The notes: a model not told the origin generated them from the sequence alone. A stretch of DNA of 64,000 bases from Mediterranea massiliensis (GCF_900128475.1 NZ_LT635836.1:572526-636525); one strand, 5' to 3'; counted from the first letter of the stretch, positions 13,852 through 23,323 are shown. Program-made: numbers and translations.

Positions 13852-16356
13852 TCATCCTTTCCTTGCGTTCCTTTTCTCCTCTGCCAGCCGCTTGATGGCC
13901 AGCTCGATGTTGCCGCCGAGCTTCTCCGCCATGCGCTGCACCTCCACCTTCTCGCTCTCTTCGGTGGTGTAACAGAGGTATTCCTCCAACGAGGTTTCCG
14001 TTGCATACACCGCCGACTGCACGCCGCCAAGCCCGAACCACACCTCCTTGTACTTGCGCGTCGGGTCGTTGGACATGTTCACCGAAAGAATCTGCCCCTT
14101 CTCCTTGTCCGTCAGCCCGAGCAGCGTCTGTATCTGGTCGAACTTGTTCAGGTATTTCCGCTGGTCAAGGAGAATCTTGCAGTCCGAGTTGTTGATGATG
14201 CTCTCTTTCACTATCGGCGAGGAGATGATGTCCTCCACTTCCTGCGTGACCACCACCGCCTCCCCGTAGAACTTGCGGACGGTCTTGTAGAGGTAGCGGA
14301 TGTAGTCCGCCATGTTCGCCGAGGCGATGGCCTTCCACGCTTCCTCGATGACCACCATCTTACGGATGCCTTTCAGACGGCGCATCTTGTTGATGAACAG
14401 TTCCATGATGATGATGGTCGTGACGGGGAACAGGATGGGATGGTCCTTTATCTGGTCGATTTCGAAGACGATGAAGCGTTTCGTCAGCAGGTCAAGCTGC
14501 TTGTCCGAGTTGAGCAGGAAGTCGTACTCGCCGCCCTGGTAATAGGGTTCCAGCACATTCAGGAAGCCCGCCAAATCAAAGTCCTTCTCCCGTACCTGCT
14601 TCTCCTCCAGTATCCGCCGGTAGTCCGACTTCACGAACTCGTAGAAGGTGTTGAACGAGGGTTCTTCCACTTCCCCCGAGCGGATGCGCTCGATGTAGAG
14701 CGACACGGCGTTGGACAGCGCCACCTCCTCCGAGCGCGTGGCCGGTTCGTTGTCCTTCTTCCACAGGGTGAGCAGCAGCGTCTTGATGCTCTCCCGCTTC
14801 TCGATGTCGAACACCCGGTCGTCGGTGTAGAACGGGTTGAAGGCTATCGGGTGCTCGTCGGTGTAGGTGAAGTAGATGCCGTCCTCGCCCCTGGTTTTCT
14901 GGTGTATCAGCGAGCAAAGCCCCTCATACGAGTTTCCCGTATCCACCAGCACGATGTGCGTGCCCTGTTCGTAATATTGGCGGACAAGGTGGTTCATGAA
15001 GAACGACTTGCCACTACCCGAACCGCCCAGCACGAACTTGTTGCGGTTGGTGGTGATGCCCCGTTTCATCGGCAGGTCGGAGATGTCCACGTGCAGCGGT
15101 TTCCCGCTGATGCGGTCTGACATCTTCAGTCCGAAAGGGGAAAGCGAACTGCGGTAGTTCGTTTCCTCCGTCCAGAAGCAGACGGCCTGCTCGATGAAGG
15201 TATAGAATGATTCCTCCGCCGGGAAGTCTGCGGCGTTGCCCGGCATCCCCGCCCAATAGAGCGTGGCGGCATCCACTGTGTCGTGGCGCGGTTTGCACTC
15301 CATTGCGGCAATCTGGCTGCCCGTGTCGTTGCGGATGACCTTCACTTCGTCCGGGTTGTCCGTCCACGTGATGACATTGCAATGGCAGCGCACCGAGGTC
15401 AGCCCGTAGGAATGCGCGTCGTTCAGGTACAGGTCTATCCATTCCTTGTTGATTTGGTTGCTCCGCGAATAGCGCGAGAGCGACTGCATGTTGCGTGCCG
15501 TCTTCTCGAAGCGTTGCAGGTTCTCCGCGCTGTCGTCGATGAAGAGGTACTGGTTGTAGATGTGGTTGCATGGGAGCAGCAGCCCCACCGGGCTGGCGAA
15601 GGAGAGGCGGCAGTCCGACCGGTCTGTGGAGAGCCGTTCATAGCGGCTGTCCGTACCGACCCGGCCCGGCAGCGCGTCCAGTTCCGAGAGCGTATAGACC
15701 GACAGCCGTTTGTCGCCGATGCGCACCCCCTCGTCGCCCAGTTCGATGTCCTCCAGCGTGCCGGTGTCCTCCAGCGACAGGCAGAGGTATTTCTCCAGCA
15801 GGCCGGACTGTTCCTCCGTGCCGGTTACCTCGTCGCCCGACAGACGGCGCAGTCTGACCAGTCCCGTGTCGTTTACAATGCGGGCGAACTGCCCGGCGGC
15901 ATCTAAAAAACGTGCCGCCGTGTCCCGGTTCACTTCCTTGGGGATGATAAAGCCCCGGCACAACGACGAGAAGCTGCTCTGCATCCGCATCCGCTCCTTG
16001 GTCGTCTTGGTCAGATACAAGTAGCAGCAGTGGTTCAGGAAAGGCCGTTCGTTGAAGTGCAGTTCATAGCTCCGCGAGAGGAAGCCGAGCTTTTCGCCCT
16101 CCGTCCGGCTGCGGTAGTGTTCCTTCACGAACCAGTCCTGCTTGTGTACCACCGTGTAGTCGGGCAGCACCTTAACCGCTTTGCACCATGCCGCATGGAT
16201 GGCGGCATATTCGGCAGAGGTTACCGTGAACAGTTCGGGAAGCTCCACTTCGAAGGCCACGGTGATGTCCGCGTCTTTCGAGACGATGCAATCCGACTCG
16301 ACGGCCAGCAGCGGGAACTTGCTTTCCAACGTGGCGGCTTTCAATATATTTCTCAT
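13852..16356 (-). CDS. traG: VirB4-like conjugation ATPase TraG
   Basis: 834 residues, the expected size for a VirB4/TrbE-type ATPase that powers channel assembly and transfer. Walker A GGSGSGKS lies near residue 440 and Walker B MVVIEEAWK near 667; other conserved blocks are LVDTGNSYEGLC and VVTQEVEDIISSPIVKESII with the downstream QRKYLNKF. The first 400 residues form the VirB4 N-terminal domain. The start overlaps traF by 4 bp. The opposite strand has long open frames that are shadows of its biased codons. Confidence 0.95.
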   Translation of the reverse strand: MRNILKAATLESKFPLLAVESDCIVSKDADITVAFEVELPELFTVTSAEYAAIHAAWCKAVKVLPDYTVVHKQDWFVKEHYRSRTEGEKLGFLSRSYELHFNERPFLNHCCYLYLTKTTKERMRMQSSFSSLCRGFIIPKEVNRDTAARFLDAAGQFARIVNDTGLVRLRRLSGDEVTGTEEQSGLLEKYLCLSLEDTGTLEDIELGDEGVRIGDKRLSVYTLSELDALPGRVGTDSRYERLSTDRSDCRLSFASPVGLLLPCNHIYNQYLFIDDSAENLQRFEKTARNMQSLSRYSRSNQINKEWIDLYLNDAHSYGLTSVRCHCNVITWTDNPDEVKVIRNDTGSQIAAMECKPRHDTVDAATLYWAGMPGNAADFPAEESFYTFIEQAVCFWTEETNYRSSLSPFGLKMSDRISGKPLHVDISDLPMKRGITTNRNKFVLGGSGSGKSFFMNHLVRQYYEQGTHIVLVDTGNSYEGLCSLIHQKTRGEDGIYFTYTDEHPIAFNPFYTDDRVFDIEKRESIKTLLLTLWKKDNEPATRSEEVALSNAVSLYIERIRSGEVEEPSFNTFYEFVKSDYRRILEEKQVREKDFDLAGFLNVLEPYYQGGEYDFLLNSDKQLDLLTKRFIVFEIDQIKDHPILFPVTTIIIMELFINKMRRLKGIRKMVVIEEAWKAIASANMADYIRYLYKTVRKFYGEAVVVTQEVEDIISSPIVKESIINNSDCKILLDQRKYLNKFDQIQTLLGLTDKEKGQILSVNMSNDPTRKYKEVWFGLGGVQSAVYATETSLEEYLCYTTEESEKVEVQRMAEKLGGNIELAIKRLAEEKRNARKG

Positions 16357-16673
16357 AGGCTTCTCTTTGGGGTGAATAACTTCCGGACGCTAATCCGGTT
16401 AATCAGGTATCGCGGGTGCTGCCGTTTGGCGAGCCGTTTCATCAGCCCGTGCTCGCCGTACTTGGCGTTCAGGCGGAATGTGAGCCATACCAGTATCGAT
16501 GCGGATACCGCGCCAAAGGCGATGCACACCCATTGACCTGTTCCTGCCATGTACATCACGATGAACACCACGAACACGGCAAGCAGTCCTCCGGCGAAGA
16601 TGAACAGGTATTGTGCCTTCAGCCCCTTGAACTCCGCGCTCTGCCCGATGCCCTTGTTCAGTTCATATTCCAT
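16353..16673 (-). CDS. traF: Conjugal transfer protein TraF (DUF4133)
   Basis: 106 residues with two adjacent membrane spans (AQYLFIFAGGLLAVFVVFIV and IAFGAVSASILVWLTF) and a basic C-terminal tail (RLAKRQHPRYLINRISVRK). This is the pattern of a VirB3-type protein that sits with the VirB4 ATPase; it overlaps traG by 4 bp. Placement after TraE is standard for these operons. Confidence 0.87.
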   Translation of the reverse strand: MEYELNKGIGQSAEFKGLKAQYLFIFAGGLLAVFVVFIVMYMAGTGQWVCIAFGAVSASILVWLTFRLNAKYGEHGLMKRLAKRQHPRYLINRISVRKLFTPKRSL

Positions 16674-16706
16674 AATCCTATTCTATATATTATTTATGTA
16701 TAGGGA

Positions 16707-17009
16707 TTAGAGGAAGAACGAGCGCAGGATGGTGGCGGCGACTATCAGGAAGATGCACGCCCCGAACCACGAGGCGGCGGTCTTGCTCGTATCCGGGTCA
16801 CCCGAACTGAACTTGTTATATACCTTGATGCCTCCTATCAGGCCGACCACCGCACCGATGGCATAGACGAGTTTCGTTCCCGGGTCGAAGTACGAGGTGA
16901 CCATCTGCGTGGCTTCCGTGATGCCCGCTTGTCCGTTACCTTGCGCATAGAGCGCACCGGCTGCCATCAGGCAAACCGCCATGAAAAAGATTCTCTTTGT
17001 TGTGTTCAT
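16707..17009 (-). CDS. traE: Conjugal transfer protein TraE (DUF4134)
   Basis: 100 residues: a signal peptide (IFFMAVCLMAAGALYAQ) and two hydrophobic helices (LVYAIGAVVGLIGGIKVYN and FGACIFLIVAATILRSFFL). This is the layout of VirB2-type pilin or pilin-like subunits, and TraE of CTnDOT-type elements has this form. It precedes traF as expected. Confidence 0.87.
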   Translation of the reverse strand: MNTTKRIFFMAVCLMAAGALYAQGNGQAGITEATQMVTSYFDPGTKLVYAIGAVVGLIGGIKVYNKFSSGDPDTSKTAASWFGACIFLIVAATILRSFFL

Positions 17010-17040
17010 AAAAAGTTGGTTTTATGCGGATAGACCGCTG

Positions 17041-17733
17041 TTAAACAATGTCGTCAATGGAAAAATCACCGGGTACGATACTCTCGGCGGGAGGCTCTGG
17101 TTGCCGTATCCGGCGGTAGTCCGCCAGATGCAGCTCGATGAGCGAGGCGATGCGCCGTTCCCGTTCCGCATCCCCGGCGGTGAGCTGGTCGAACATCGGC
17201 GTGCCCTTGAGTTCGGCAAGTGCACGTCCGGCCTGCTGCCGTTCTGCTTCGGTGGCGGTGCTGTCATCCATCGCCATGCGCACTGCCAACCCCATGTCCT
17301 CGAAACGGAGGCCTGTAGCTTTGGGAGCATAGCCTTCCAGCATTTCATCTTCGTCTATTGGAGGCTCACCGGCATCCGTTTCCCGGTATTCCATCGGTTC
17401 GTCCTGCCCCTCCACAGGTTCCAGCCCGCCTTCGGCAAAGAGCGCGTCCAGCTCGTCGGCGGACACCACCTTGGGGTATCGTTCCGATTCCGCTGCAAAA
17501 GTACCCGCTTCGACTTCCGGTTTCACGGTTTCCGTTTTCTCGGGTACTTGTGGCGTGGAGTGGCACAGGGAAAATGTGCTTTTGCCTAAAATATCTTCCG
17601 CGTCGGCTACTTTACGGGGCAGCGTTTCCTCGCTTTCGCGCTGCCTTTTCCGGCGTTCATGCCGCTCATACAGGAGATAGGCGGCTGTCCAGAGCAGGTA
17701 GCCCACGACGCATAGCGTGATAAAGGTTGTCAT
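17041..17733 (-). CDS. Membrane-anchored tra-operon protein (TraC/TraD position)
   Basis: 230 residues from ATG 17733, chosen because it gives an N-terminal membrane anchor (TTFITLCVVGYLLWTAAYLL); an upstream in-frame start at 17808 adds a polar tail lying over the preceding gene. The remainder is acidic and cytoplasmic-looking (ERHERRKRQRESEE, then many Glu and Asp) and ends GDFSIDDIV. It lies between the DUF3408 gene and traE, the place of TraC/TraD in CTnDOT-type operons. No enzyme motif visible. Confidence 0.65.
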   Translation of the reverse strand: MTTFITLCVVGYLLWTAAYLLYERHERRKRQRESEETLPRKVADAEDILGKSTFSLCHSTPQVPEKTETVKPEVEAGTFAAESERYPKVVSADELDALFAEGGLEPVEGQDEPMEYRETDAGEPPIDEDEMLEGYAPKATGLRFEDMGLAVRMAMDDSTATEAERQQAGRALAELKGTPMFDQLTAGDAERERRIASLIELHLADYRRIRQPEPPAESIVPGDFSIDDIV

Positions 17734-17746
17734 AGATGATTGTTTT

Positions 17747-18139
17747 TTAAAAGATTCCCGTATTCCGTTGCTTGTATTCGCGTTCGATGTCCCCCTGCCA
17801 GTCGGCAAAATGCTTCTCTAACACATTGTCCACGTAGCTGAACAACGATACCCGGTTGCCTCCGATGGTCTGCACGATGCGCTGTATCCGCTCGTGGAAC
17901 TCCTTGCGCAGATAGATGGTCTTGCCTAACCGGGCGCATACGGGAGACTCGTGGATGAACAGGCGGAGGTATTCGCTCTCATGGGCTGGCTTGATGTCCG
18001 GCTGTTCCGTTTGGCGGGGTGCGGGCGTTTCCGGCTCCACCGTAGGAGGGACGGCCAGAGCGGGCCGTTCTTCCTTGAACGAGGCGACGATGGAGCTTTC
18101 GTCCAGTTCCGTCAGGCTGATTTTCTTCCGTTCTCCCAT
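17747..18139 (-). CDS. DUF3408 protein (TraB position)
   Basis: 130 residues: a disordered, proline-rich N-terminal half (PPTVEPETPAPRQTEQPD) and a C-terminal block (FIHESPVCARLGKTIYLRKE, NRVSLFSYVDNVLEKHF) fitting DUF3408, likely a ribbon-helix-helix-like DNA-binding domain. It follows the ParA-like gene by 3 bp, so the two may act as a partition- or relaxosome-like pair. Confidence 0.75.
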   Translation of the reverse strand: MGERKKISLTELDESSIVASFKEERPALAVPPTVEPETPAPRQTEQPDIKPAHESEYLRLFIHESPVCARLGKTIYLRKEFHERIQRIVQTIGGNRVSLFSYVDNVLEKHFADWQGDIEREYKQRNTGIF

Positions 18140-18142
18140 AGC

Positions 18143-18907
18143 CTACCTCCCGATAATGGTGAGTATCTCTTCCGTTATCTCCCGGATATGGCTTCCTTTG
18201 GCGAGCGTGCCGTCCACGGGGAACAGCGTCGAGCGGAACACCGCCTTGTGTTCCCCCGTCAGTTCGCGCCGGAACCGCTTGCTGTCGGGCAGGAAGGTCT
18301 GCAGCACCTGCAATCCCAGCTCCCGGATGATTTCCTCATATACCCTGTAGAGTTCCGACTTCTCGCGCCCGTCCACCATGTTCCACAGCAGGTACAGCCC
18401 CTTGATGTTCGTCTTGCCCGTGTCCATTAGCGTGTCCTTCAGCTTGGTGGCGAAACGCAGTGTGCTTTCCATCACCACCCGGTCTGCCGCGATGGGCGAG
18501 AAAATGTAGTCCATGTTCGCCAGCGTCCGCAGCACGCCGCCGCTGTTTACCGTGCCGGGCAGGTCGAAGAACACGATGTCCGTGCCGGGCAGCTTCTCCA
18601 ATAGTCCTTCCGCCTTTTCCACGGCATCCTCCGCCGTGCCCTCGACGACCGGGTAGGCCTTCTTGCCGATACGTTGCAGTTGGCGGTAGGCCATCGCCTT
18701 GTAGTGTTCGTCCTCCATGACGGTTTTCAAGTCGCGCTTGCGCATTTCGGCGATGCTGTGCTGCGGATAGTCGCAGTCCACCACCGCCACGTTCAGCCCT
18801 TTCACGTAGTGCAGGTAGCTGGCCGCCAGCACCGTCAGGGTCGTCTTGCCCGCCCCTCCCTTCTGGGTGGAGAAGGCGATGTAAAGTGTTTCTTTTTCTG
18901 TTGGCAT
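18143..18907 (-). CDS. traA: ParA-family ATPase TraA
   Basis: 254 residues. Deviant Walker A KGGAGKTT at residues 15-22, Walker A-prime VVDCDYPQHS near 42-51 and Walker B-like DIVFFDLPG near 109-117 define a ParA/MinD ATPase. In CTnDOT-type elements TraA heads the tra operon, as here. It may position the ICE DNA or the transfer machinery. A possible -7 box (TTCCTTTG, minus strand, 18933-18940) lies 26 bp upstream. Confidence 0.9.
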   Translation of the reverse strand: MPTEKETLYIAFSTQKGGAGKTTLTVLAASYLHYVKGLNVAVVDCDYPQHSIAEMRKRDLKTVMEDEHYKAMAYRQLQRIGKKAYPVVEGTAEDAVEKAEGLLEKLPGTDIVFFDLPGTVNSGGVLRTLANMDYIFSPIAADRVVMESTLRFATKLKDTLMDTGKTNIKGLYLLWNMVDGREKSELYRVYEEIIRELGLQVLQTFLPDSKRFRRELTGEHKAVFRSTLFPVDGTLAKGSHIREITEEILTIIGR

Positions 18908-19301
18908 AACCGTTCCGTTTCAAATGATGCGGCAAAGGAAAAGAGAAACGGGAACGGTGGAAAAGGATTTCACGCTTCGGGGCGCGAGTGGCTCGGCTTT
19001 GGCGTGGAGTGGCTGGCTGGTTGGTCATACATCTGATTGTCCGGATAGTCCGTTGGACATCCGTATGATTGCCGGGTGGAATGGCTGATGTGTCGGTGGC
19101 TGGTATGGTTGGACGGTTGTTTGTGCCGTTAGCCGCTTGATAGGTTGTCTTGTTCTGCAACTGCCCGGCTGTCGGTACGGTTGGATGTCGGGCTGGCTGG
19201 TCAGTCGGCTGTCCCAACGTTGCAACAGGGTATGGGTTCCTATCGGAATTATCCTCAGGGCAAAGTGGCTGTCCTATGGCATAATGTGGCCGGCTGGGAT
19301 G

Positions 19302-19334
19302 TTGTGTGGCAACCGGCTCCGCTTCCTACCTTTG
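19302..19334 (+). promoter_or_regulatory. Candidate mob operon promoter
   Basis: TTG at 19302-19304 and a perfect -7 box TACCTTTG at 19327-19334, 22 nt apart. It implies a leader of about 260 nt before mobA that contains the palindromes at 19385-19423. Confidence 0.6.
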
Positions 19335-19384
19335 CGGCATGAATCCGTCGGCGTGGCCGGAGGCTTACCGTCCGGTTATCGTCC

Positions 19385-19423
19385 GCTTTCCCCGAAAGCG
19401 CTTTTCCCCACCGGTGGGGAAAA
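19385..19423. repeat. Adjacent hairpin and perfect 22-bp palindrome in the mob leader
   Basis: GCTTTC-CCC-GAAAGC (19385-19399) is followed by a perfect 22-bp palindrome whose half-site is TTTTCCCCACC (19402-19412), mirrored to 19423. The symmetry suggests a relaxosome or regulator binding site, or a leader hairpin. The TTTCCCC-GGGGA pattern resembles the 41-bp repeats at 31271-31490. Confidence 0.75.
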
Positions 19424-19602
19424 CGTATGTTCGCCAGAACATAGCAAGCTGTGTTTTTTGCAGCACGCATCCGCTTCTGCCGCAAAAAACGCTTGCCCTT
19501 GCAGGGGGCGCAATTTGGCTCCGAAGTCGCAAATTGTAAGGATGGGGCATAACGGCGGCACGGCCACGGACGGGCAGGTTTCACCTTTTAATGACAGCAA
19601 GC

Positions 19603-20046
19603 ATGAATGAACAACAGCAACACCCGAAAAGAAGGAAAGGCGGACGGACACCCAAGTCCGCGCCCGCCTTCCACCGCGAGACCGTCAATCTCGACGCCGC
19701 GCAGCACGCCCGGTTCCTCACCCTTTACGAGCAGTCCGGCCTTTCGTCCAAGTCGAAGTTCATCGCCGCGCGTATCTTCGGCGACAGCTTCCGGGTCATA
19801 CGCACCGACCGGGGCACGATGGAGTATGTGGCCAAGCTCACCGCCCTGTACCAGCAGTACCGAGCTATCGGTGTGAACTACAACCAGGCGGTCAAGGAAC
19901 TGCATGTGCATTTTACCGAGAAAAAGGCGTTGGCATTGCTCTATAAATTGGAGAAGCTGACCCTCGAACTGGTGGCGCTCAGCCGCCGCATTGTCGGACT
20001 TTCCGAAGAACTCAGGCGGCATGGTGGCGAAAATCAGCACGGGTAA
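19603..20046 (+). CDS. mobA: Mobilization accessory protein MobA
   Basis: 147 residues. Basic N-terminus (PKRRKGGRTPK) then a ribbon-helix-helix-like block (ETVNLDAAQHARFLTLYEQS, SKSKFIAARIFGD) and a helical C-terminus. This is the relaxosome accessory protein that precedes the relaxase in Bacteroides mobABC modules. ATG 19603 (MNEQQQ) is preferred; ATG 19591 is possible. The end overlaps mobB. Confidence 0.8.
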   Translation: MNEQQQHPKRRKGGRTPKSAPAFHRETVNLDAAQHARFLTLYEQSGLSSKSKFIAARIFGDSFRVIRTDRGTMEYVAKLTALYQQYRAIGVNYNQAVKELHVHFTEKKALALLYKLEKLTLELVALSRRIVGLSEELRRHGGENQHG

Positions 20047-21250
20047 GGACTTGTACGGTGCGTTGGCTTACAACCAGACGAAGGTGGAGAATGGGCACGC
20101 GAAGATATTGGATGCCAACCTGCTTCCGTACCCGGAGGACGGGCGTTTCCGCATGGGCGGAACAATGGAGGCTTTCACGGCATGGCTTCCCTCGCACTAC
20201 CGCACCGAGAAGCCGGTCATCCACATCTCGCTCAATCCGCATCCCGACGATGCATTGACCGACGGGCAGCTTGCCGCCATCGGCAGGGAGTACATGGAGC
20301 AGTTGGGCTACGGCAACCAGCCTTTTCTTATCTTCAAGCACGAGGACATCGACCGCCACCACATCCACATCGTGTCCCTGCGCGTGGACAGCGGGGGCAG
20401 GAAGATTTCCGACCGCTTCGAGCACCGCCGGAGCAAGGAAATAACCGAGCAGTTGGAACTGAAGTACGAGCTGCATCCGGCAGAGGGGCAGAAGAAGGCG
20501 GAGGAGTGGAAGCTCCGCCCGGTGGATGCGACGAAGGGCGACATACGCCGGCAGATAGCTGATACCGTCAAGCCGTTGCTCAAGCTCTACCGCTTCCAGT
20601 CGATGGGCGAGTTCCGGGCGTTGCTCTCTTTATATAACATAGGCATGGAGGAAGTCTGGGGCGAAGCGGGCGGACGCGCCTATCACGGCATTGTCTATAC
20701 GGCATTGGATGCGGACGGGAACAAGGTGGCGACCCCCATCAAGTCGGCAAGGCTGGGCAGGATGGCGGGTGCGGAGGGCTTGCAACGGCGCATGGAGTGG
20801 TCAGCCTCGCGCATCAGGGCGGACGGTTGCCGCGAGCGGCTGCGCCCTCTGTTGGCCGATGCGTTGCGCAAGGCCGGGGATGAAGTGGATTTCCGCCGCC
20901 GTCTGGCTGTCATGAACATGGACTTGGTGCTACGCCGCAATGAATCTGGCAGGATTTACGGGGTAACCTTCATCGACCACACGAGCCGTACCGTGCTCAA
21001 CGGCTCCCGGCTCGGCAAGGAGTTCTCCGCCAATGCCTTGGAAGCGCGTTTCAACGTGGCGCAGCCCGGACTGTCGGAAGAGGTACAGCCACATATAGCA
21101 ACATCTGCGCCGGAACCCGATACGGACGGTAAGGTACTGGGAGGGCTGTTGTCCGTCATTGAGCCGGAAACCGGTGCCGTTCCGCGCTATCCGCGCCTGC
21201 ACAAGCCTGACAAGAAGAAACGCCGCCGCAGGTACGGGCGGCAGGACTGA
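20021..21250 (+). CDS. mobB: MobB relaxase (MOBP-like)
   Basis: 409 residues. Nicks oriT and carries the transferred strand. Near the N-terminus DLYGALAYNQTK offers the candidate catalytic tyrosine; the metal-binding histidine motif HEDIDRHHIHIVSLRVD is clear around residues 107-123. The C-terminus is very basic (KKKRRRRYGR). ATG 20021 (MVAKISTGKD) is chosen because it begins the conserved domain and follows AGGCGGC; it overlaps mobA by 26 bp, suggesting coupled translation. Confidence 0.92.
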   Translation: MVAKISTGKDLYGALAYNQTKVENGHAKILDANLLPYPEDGRFRMGGTMEAFTAWLPSHYRTEKPVIHISLNPHPDDALTDGQLAAIGREYMEQLGYGNQPFLIFKHEDIDRHHIHIVSLRVDSGGRKISDRFEHRRSKEITEQLELKYELHPAEGQKKAEEWKLRPVDATKGDIRRQIADTVKPLLKLYRFQSMGEFRALLSLYNIGMEEVWGEAGGRAYHGIVYTALDADGNKVATPIKSARLGRMAGAEGLQRRMEWSASRIRADGCRERLRPLLADALRKAGDEVDFRRRLAVMNMDLVLRRNESGRIYGVTFIDHTSRTVLNGSRLGKEFSANALEARFNVAQPGLSEEVQPHIATSAPEPDTDGKVLGGLLSVIEPETGAVPRYPRLHKPDKKKRRRRYGRQD

Positions 21251-21307
21251 ATGCAGCCCGGATAACATTCAACCGAATTTCAATCACCGTTAAAACAAGT
21301 ATAACTT

Positions 21308-23323
21308 ATGTCACAGGAAGATGATTTGAGAGGGCTGGCCAAGGTCATGGACTTCATGCGTGCCCTCAGCGTATTGTTCGTCATAGTCAATGTATATTGG
21401 TTCTGCTACCCCTCGATGAAGGAATGGAACATCGACATCGGGGTGGTGGACAGGATACTGCTCAATTTCCAGCGGACGACCGGGCTGTTCTCGTCCATTC
21501 TTTGGACAAAGCTGTTCGCCCTTGTGTTCCTCGCGCTCTCCTGCTTGGGGACAAAAGGCGTGAAAGAGGAAAAGATTAAGTGGCCGCATATCTGGGCGGC
21601 GCTTGCCGCCGGTATCGTGCTGTTCTTCTTCAATTGGTGGCTGCTTGCCCTGCCGCTGCCCCTTTCGGCGCGTACCGGTTTCTATCTGCTCACCTTATCC
21701 GCAGGCTACGGCTGCCTCTTGGCCGCCGGGGTATGGATGTCCCGCCTGCTCCGGCAGAACTTGATGGAGGATGTGTTCAACAACGAGAACGAATCCTTCA
21801 TGCAGGAGACACGGCTCATCGAGAACGAGTATTCCGTCAATCTGCCCACCCGCTTCTGGTACAGGAAAAAGATGTGGCACGGCTGGATAAACGTGGTGAA
21901 CCCTTTCCGTGCTTCCATTGTCTTGGGCACGCCGGGCAGCGGCAAATCCTTTGCCGTGGTCAATTCCTATATCAAACAGCAGATTGAGAAGGGCTATGCC
22001 ACCTATATTTACGACTTCAAGTTTCCGGACTTGAGCACCATCGCCTACAACCACCTGCTCCGCCATCTGGACGGCTACAAGGTCAGGCCGAAGTTCTATG
22101 TCATCAACTTCGACGACCCCTCGCGCAGCCACCGCTGCAACCCGCTCAACCCGAAGTTCATGACCGACATCTCCGATGCCTACGAGAGTTCCTACAACAT
22201 CATGCTCAACCTTAACCGGACTTGGGCGGCCAAGCAGGGCGACTTCTTCGTCGAGTCGCCCACCATCTTATTTGCTGCAATTATTTGGTTTTTACGCATT
22301 TACAAAAACGGAAAGTATTGCACCTTCCCCCATGCGGTCGAGTTCCTGAACAAGCCCTACGAGCAGATTTTCCCCATCATGTCCTCCTATCCCGAACTGG
22401 AGAACTACCTCAGCCCTTTCCTCGACGCATGGCTCGCCGGGGCTGCCGACCAGCTCATGGGGCAGATTGCTTCGGCCAAGATACCGCTCTCGCGCATGAT
22501 TTCCCCGGCACTCTATTGGGTGATGTCCGCCGACGAGTTCTCCCTCGACATCAACAATCCCGACGAGCCGAAGGTACTCTGCATCGGCAACAACCCCGAC
22601 CGGCAGGCCATCTACGGGGCGGCGCTCGGACTGTACAACTCGCGCATCGTCAAACTGGTGAACAAGAAGGGCAAACTGAAAAGCTCCATCATCATCGACG
22701 AGCTGCCCACCGTGTTCATCAAGGGGCTGGATAACCTTATCGCCACCGCGCGTAGCAACAAGGTGGCCGTGCTGCTGGGCTTTCAGGACTTCTCGCAGCT
22801 CATCCGCGACTATACCGACAAGGAGGCGAAGGTCATCATCAACACCGTCGGCAACATCTTCTCCGGGCAGGTGGTGGGCGAGACGGCCAAGACGCTCTCC
22901 GAGCGCTTCGGCAAGATTCTCCAGAAACGGCAGTCCATCTCCATCAACCGCAACGATGTGTCCACCTCCATCTCCACCCAGATGGACAGCCTTATCCCGC
23001 CGAGCAAGATTTCCTCGCTGACGCAGGGCATGTTTGTCGGTTCGGTGGCGGACAACTTCGGCGAGAAAATCGAGCAGAAGATTTTCCATTGCGAGATTGT
23101 GGTCGATGCCAAGAAGGTGGCGGAAGAAGAAAGGACTTACCAGAAGATACCCGTCATCACCGACTTCCGGGATGCCGACGGCATCGACCGCATGAAGGAA
23201 ATGGTGCAGGAGAACTACAACCGCATTAAGGAGGAAGCCCGGCAGATTGTCGCCGACGAACTGGAACGTATCGGGAGTGACCCGAATCTGAAGCACCTGC
23301 TGGAACTGAACAAACAGGCGTAG
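21308..23323 (+). CDS. mobC: MobC type IV coupling protein (VirD4/TraG family)
   Basis: 671 residues. Links the relaxosome to the secretion channel. Four N-terminal hydrophobic spans (for example LSVLFVIVNVYWFCYP, AALAAGIVLFFFNWWLLAL), Walker A GTPGSGKS near residue 207, Walker B SIIIDELPT near 460, and the glutamine-containing LLGFQDFSQL after it. Named MobC in Bacteroides ICEs. It follows mobB by 57 bp and ends 1 bp before the convergent rteC gene. Confidence 0.93.
   Translation: MSQEDDLRGLAKVMDFMRALSVLFVIVNVYWFCYPSMKEWNIDIGVVDRILLNFQRTTGLFSSILWTKLFALVFLALSCLGTKGVKEEKIKWPHIWAALAAGIVLFFFNWWLLALPLPLSARTGFYLLTLSAGYGCLLAAGVWMSRLLRQNLMEDVFNNENESFMQETRLIENEYSVNLPTRFWYRKKMWHGWINVVNPFRASIVLGTPGSGKSFAVVNSYIKQQIEKGYATYIYDFKFPDLSTIAYNHLLRHLDGYKVRPKFYVINFDDPSRSHRCNPLNPKFMTDISDAYESSYNIMLNLNRTWAAKQGDFFVESPTILFAAIIWFLRIYKNGKYCTFPHAVEFLNKPYEQIFPIMSSYPELENYLSPFLDAWLAGAADQLMGQIASAKIPLSRMISPALYWVMSADEFSLDINNPDEPKVLCIGNNPDRQAIYGAALGLYNSRIVKLVNKKGKLKSSIIIDELPTVFIKGLDNLIATARSNKVAVLLGFQDFSQLIRDYTDKEAKVIINTVGNIFSGQVVGETAKTLSERFGKILQKRQSISINRNDVSTSISTQMDSLIPPSKISSLTQGMFVGSVADNFGEKIEQKIFHCEIVVDAKKVAEEERTYQKIPVITDFRDADGIDRMKEMVQENYNRIKEEARQIVADELERIGSDPNLKHLLELNKQA

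Larger units (their letters stand above)
18908..19602. other. Intergenic region between tra and mob operons, probable oriT and leaders
   Basis: No convincing gene in 695 bp between divergent traA and mobA. The left part (about 18990-19250) is strongly strand-biased, rich in GGCTGG/GGTTGG-like words, and contains a nested inverted repeat (TCATAC at 19026 with GTATGA at 19072, and inner GTCC/GGAC). The right part carries the mob promoter and two strong hairpins. oriT of Bacteroides mobABC modules lies upstream of mobA, so the nick site is probably here; it cannot be pinpointed from sequence alone. Confidence 0.6.

Noticed and set aside
13741..15120. 459-codon plus-strand frame antisense to traG
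   Set aside because: Shadow frame caused by biased codon use; traG has clear Walker motifs.
18336..19217. 293-codon minus-strand frame upstream of traA
   Set aside because: Low-complexity Thr/Pro/Gln stretch over the strand-biased leader, then an out-of-phase traA region.
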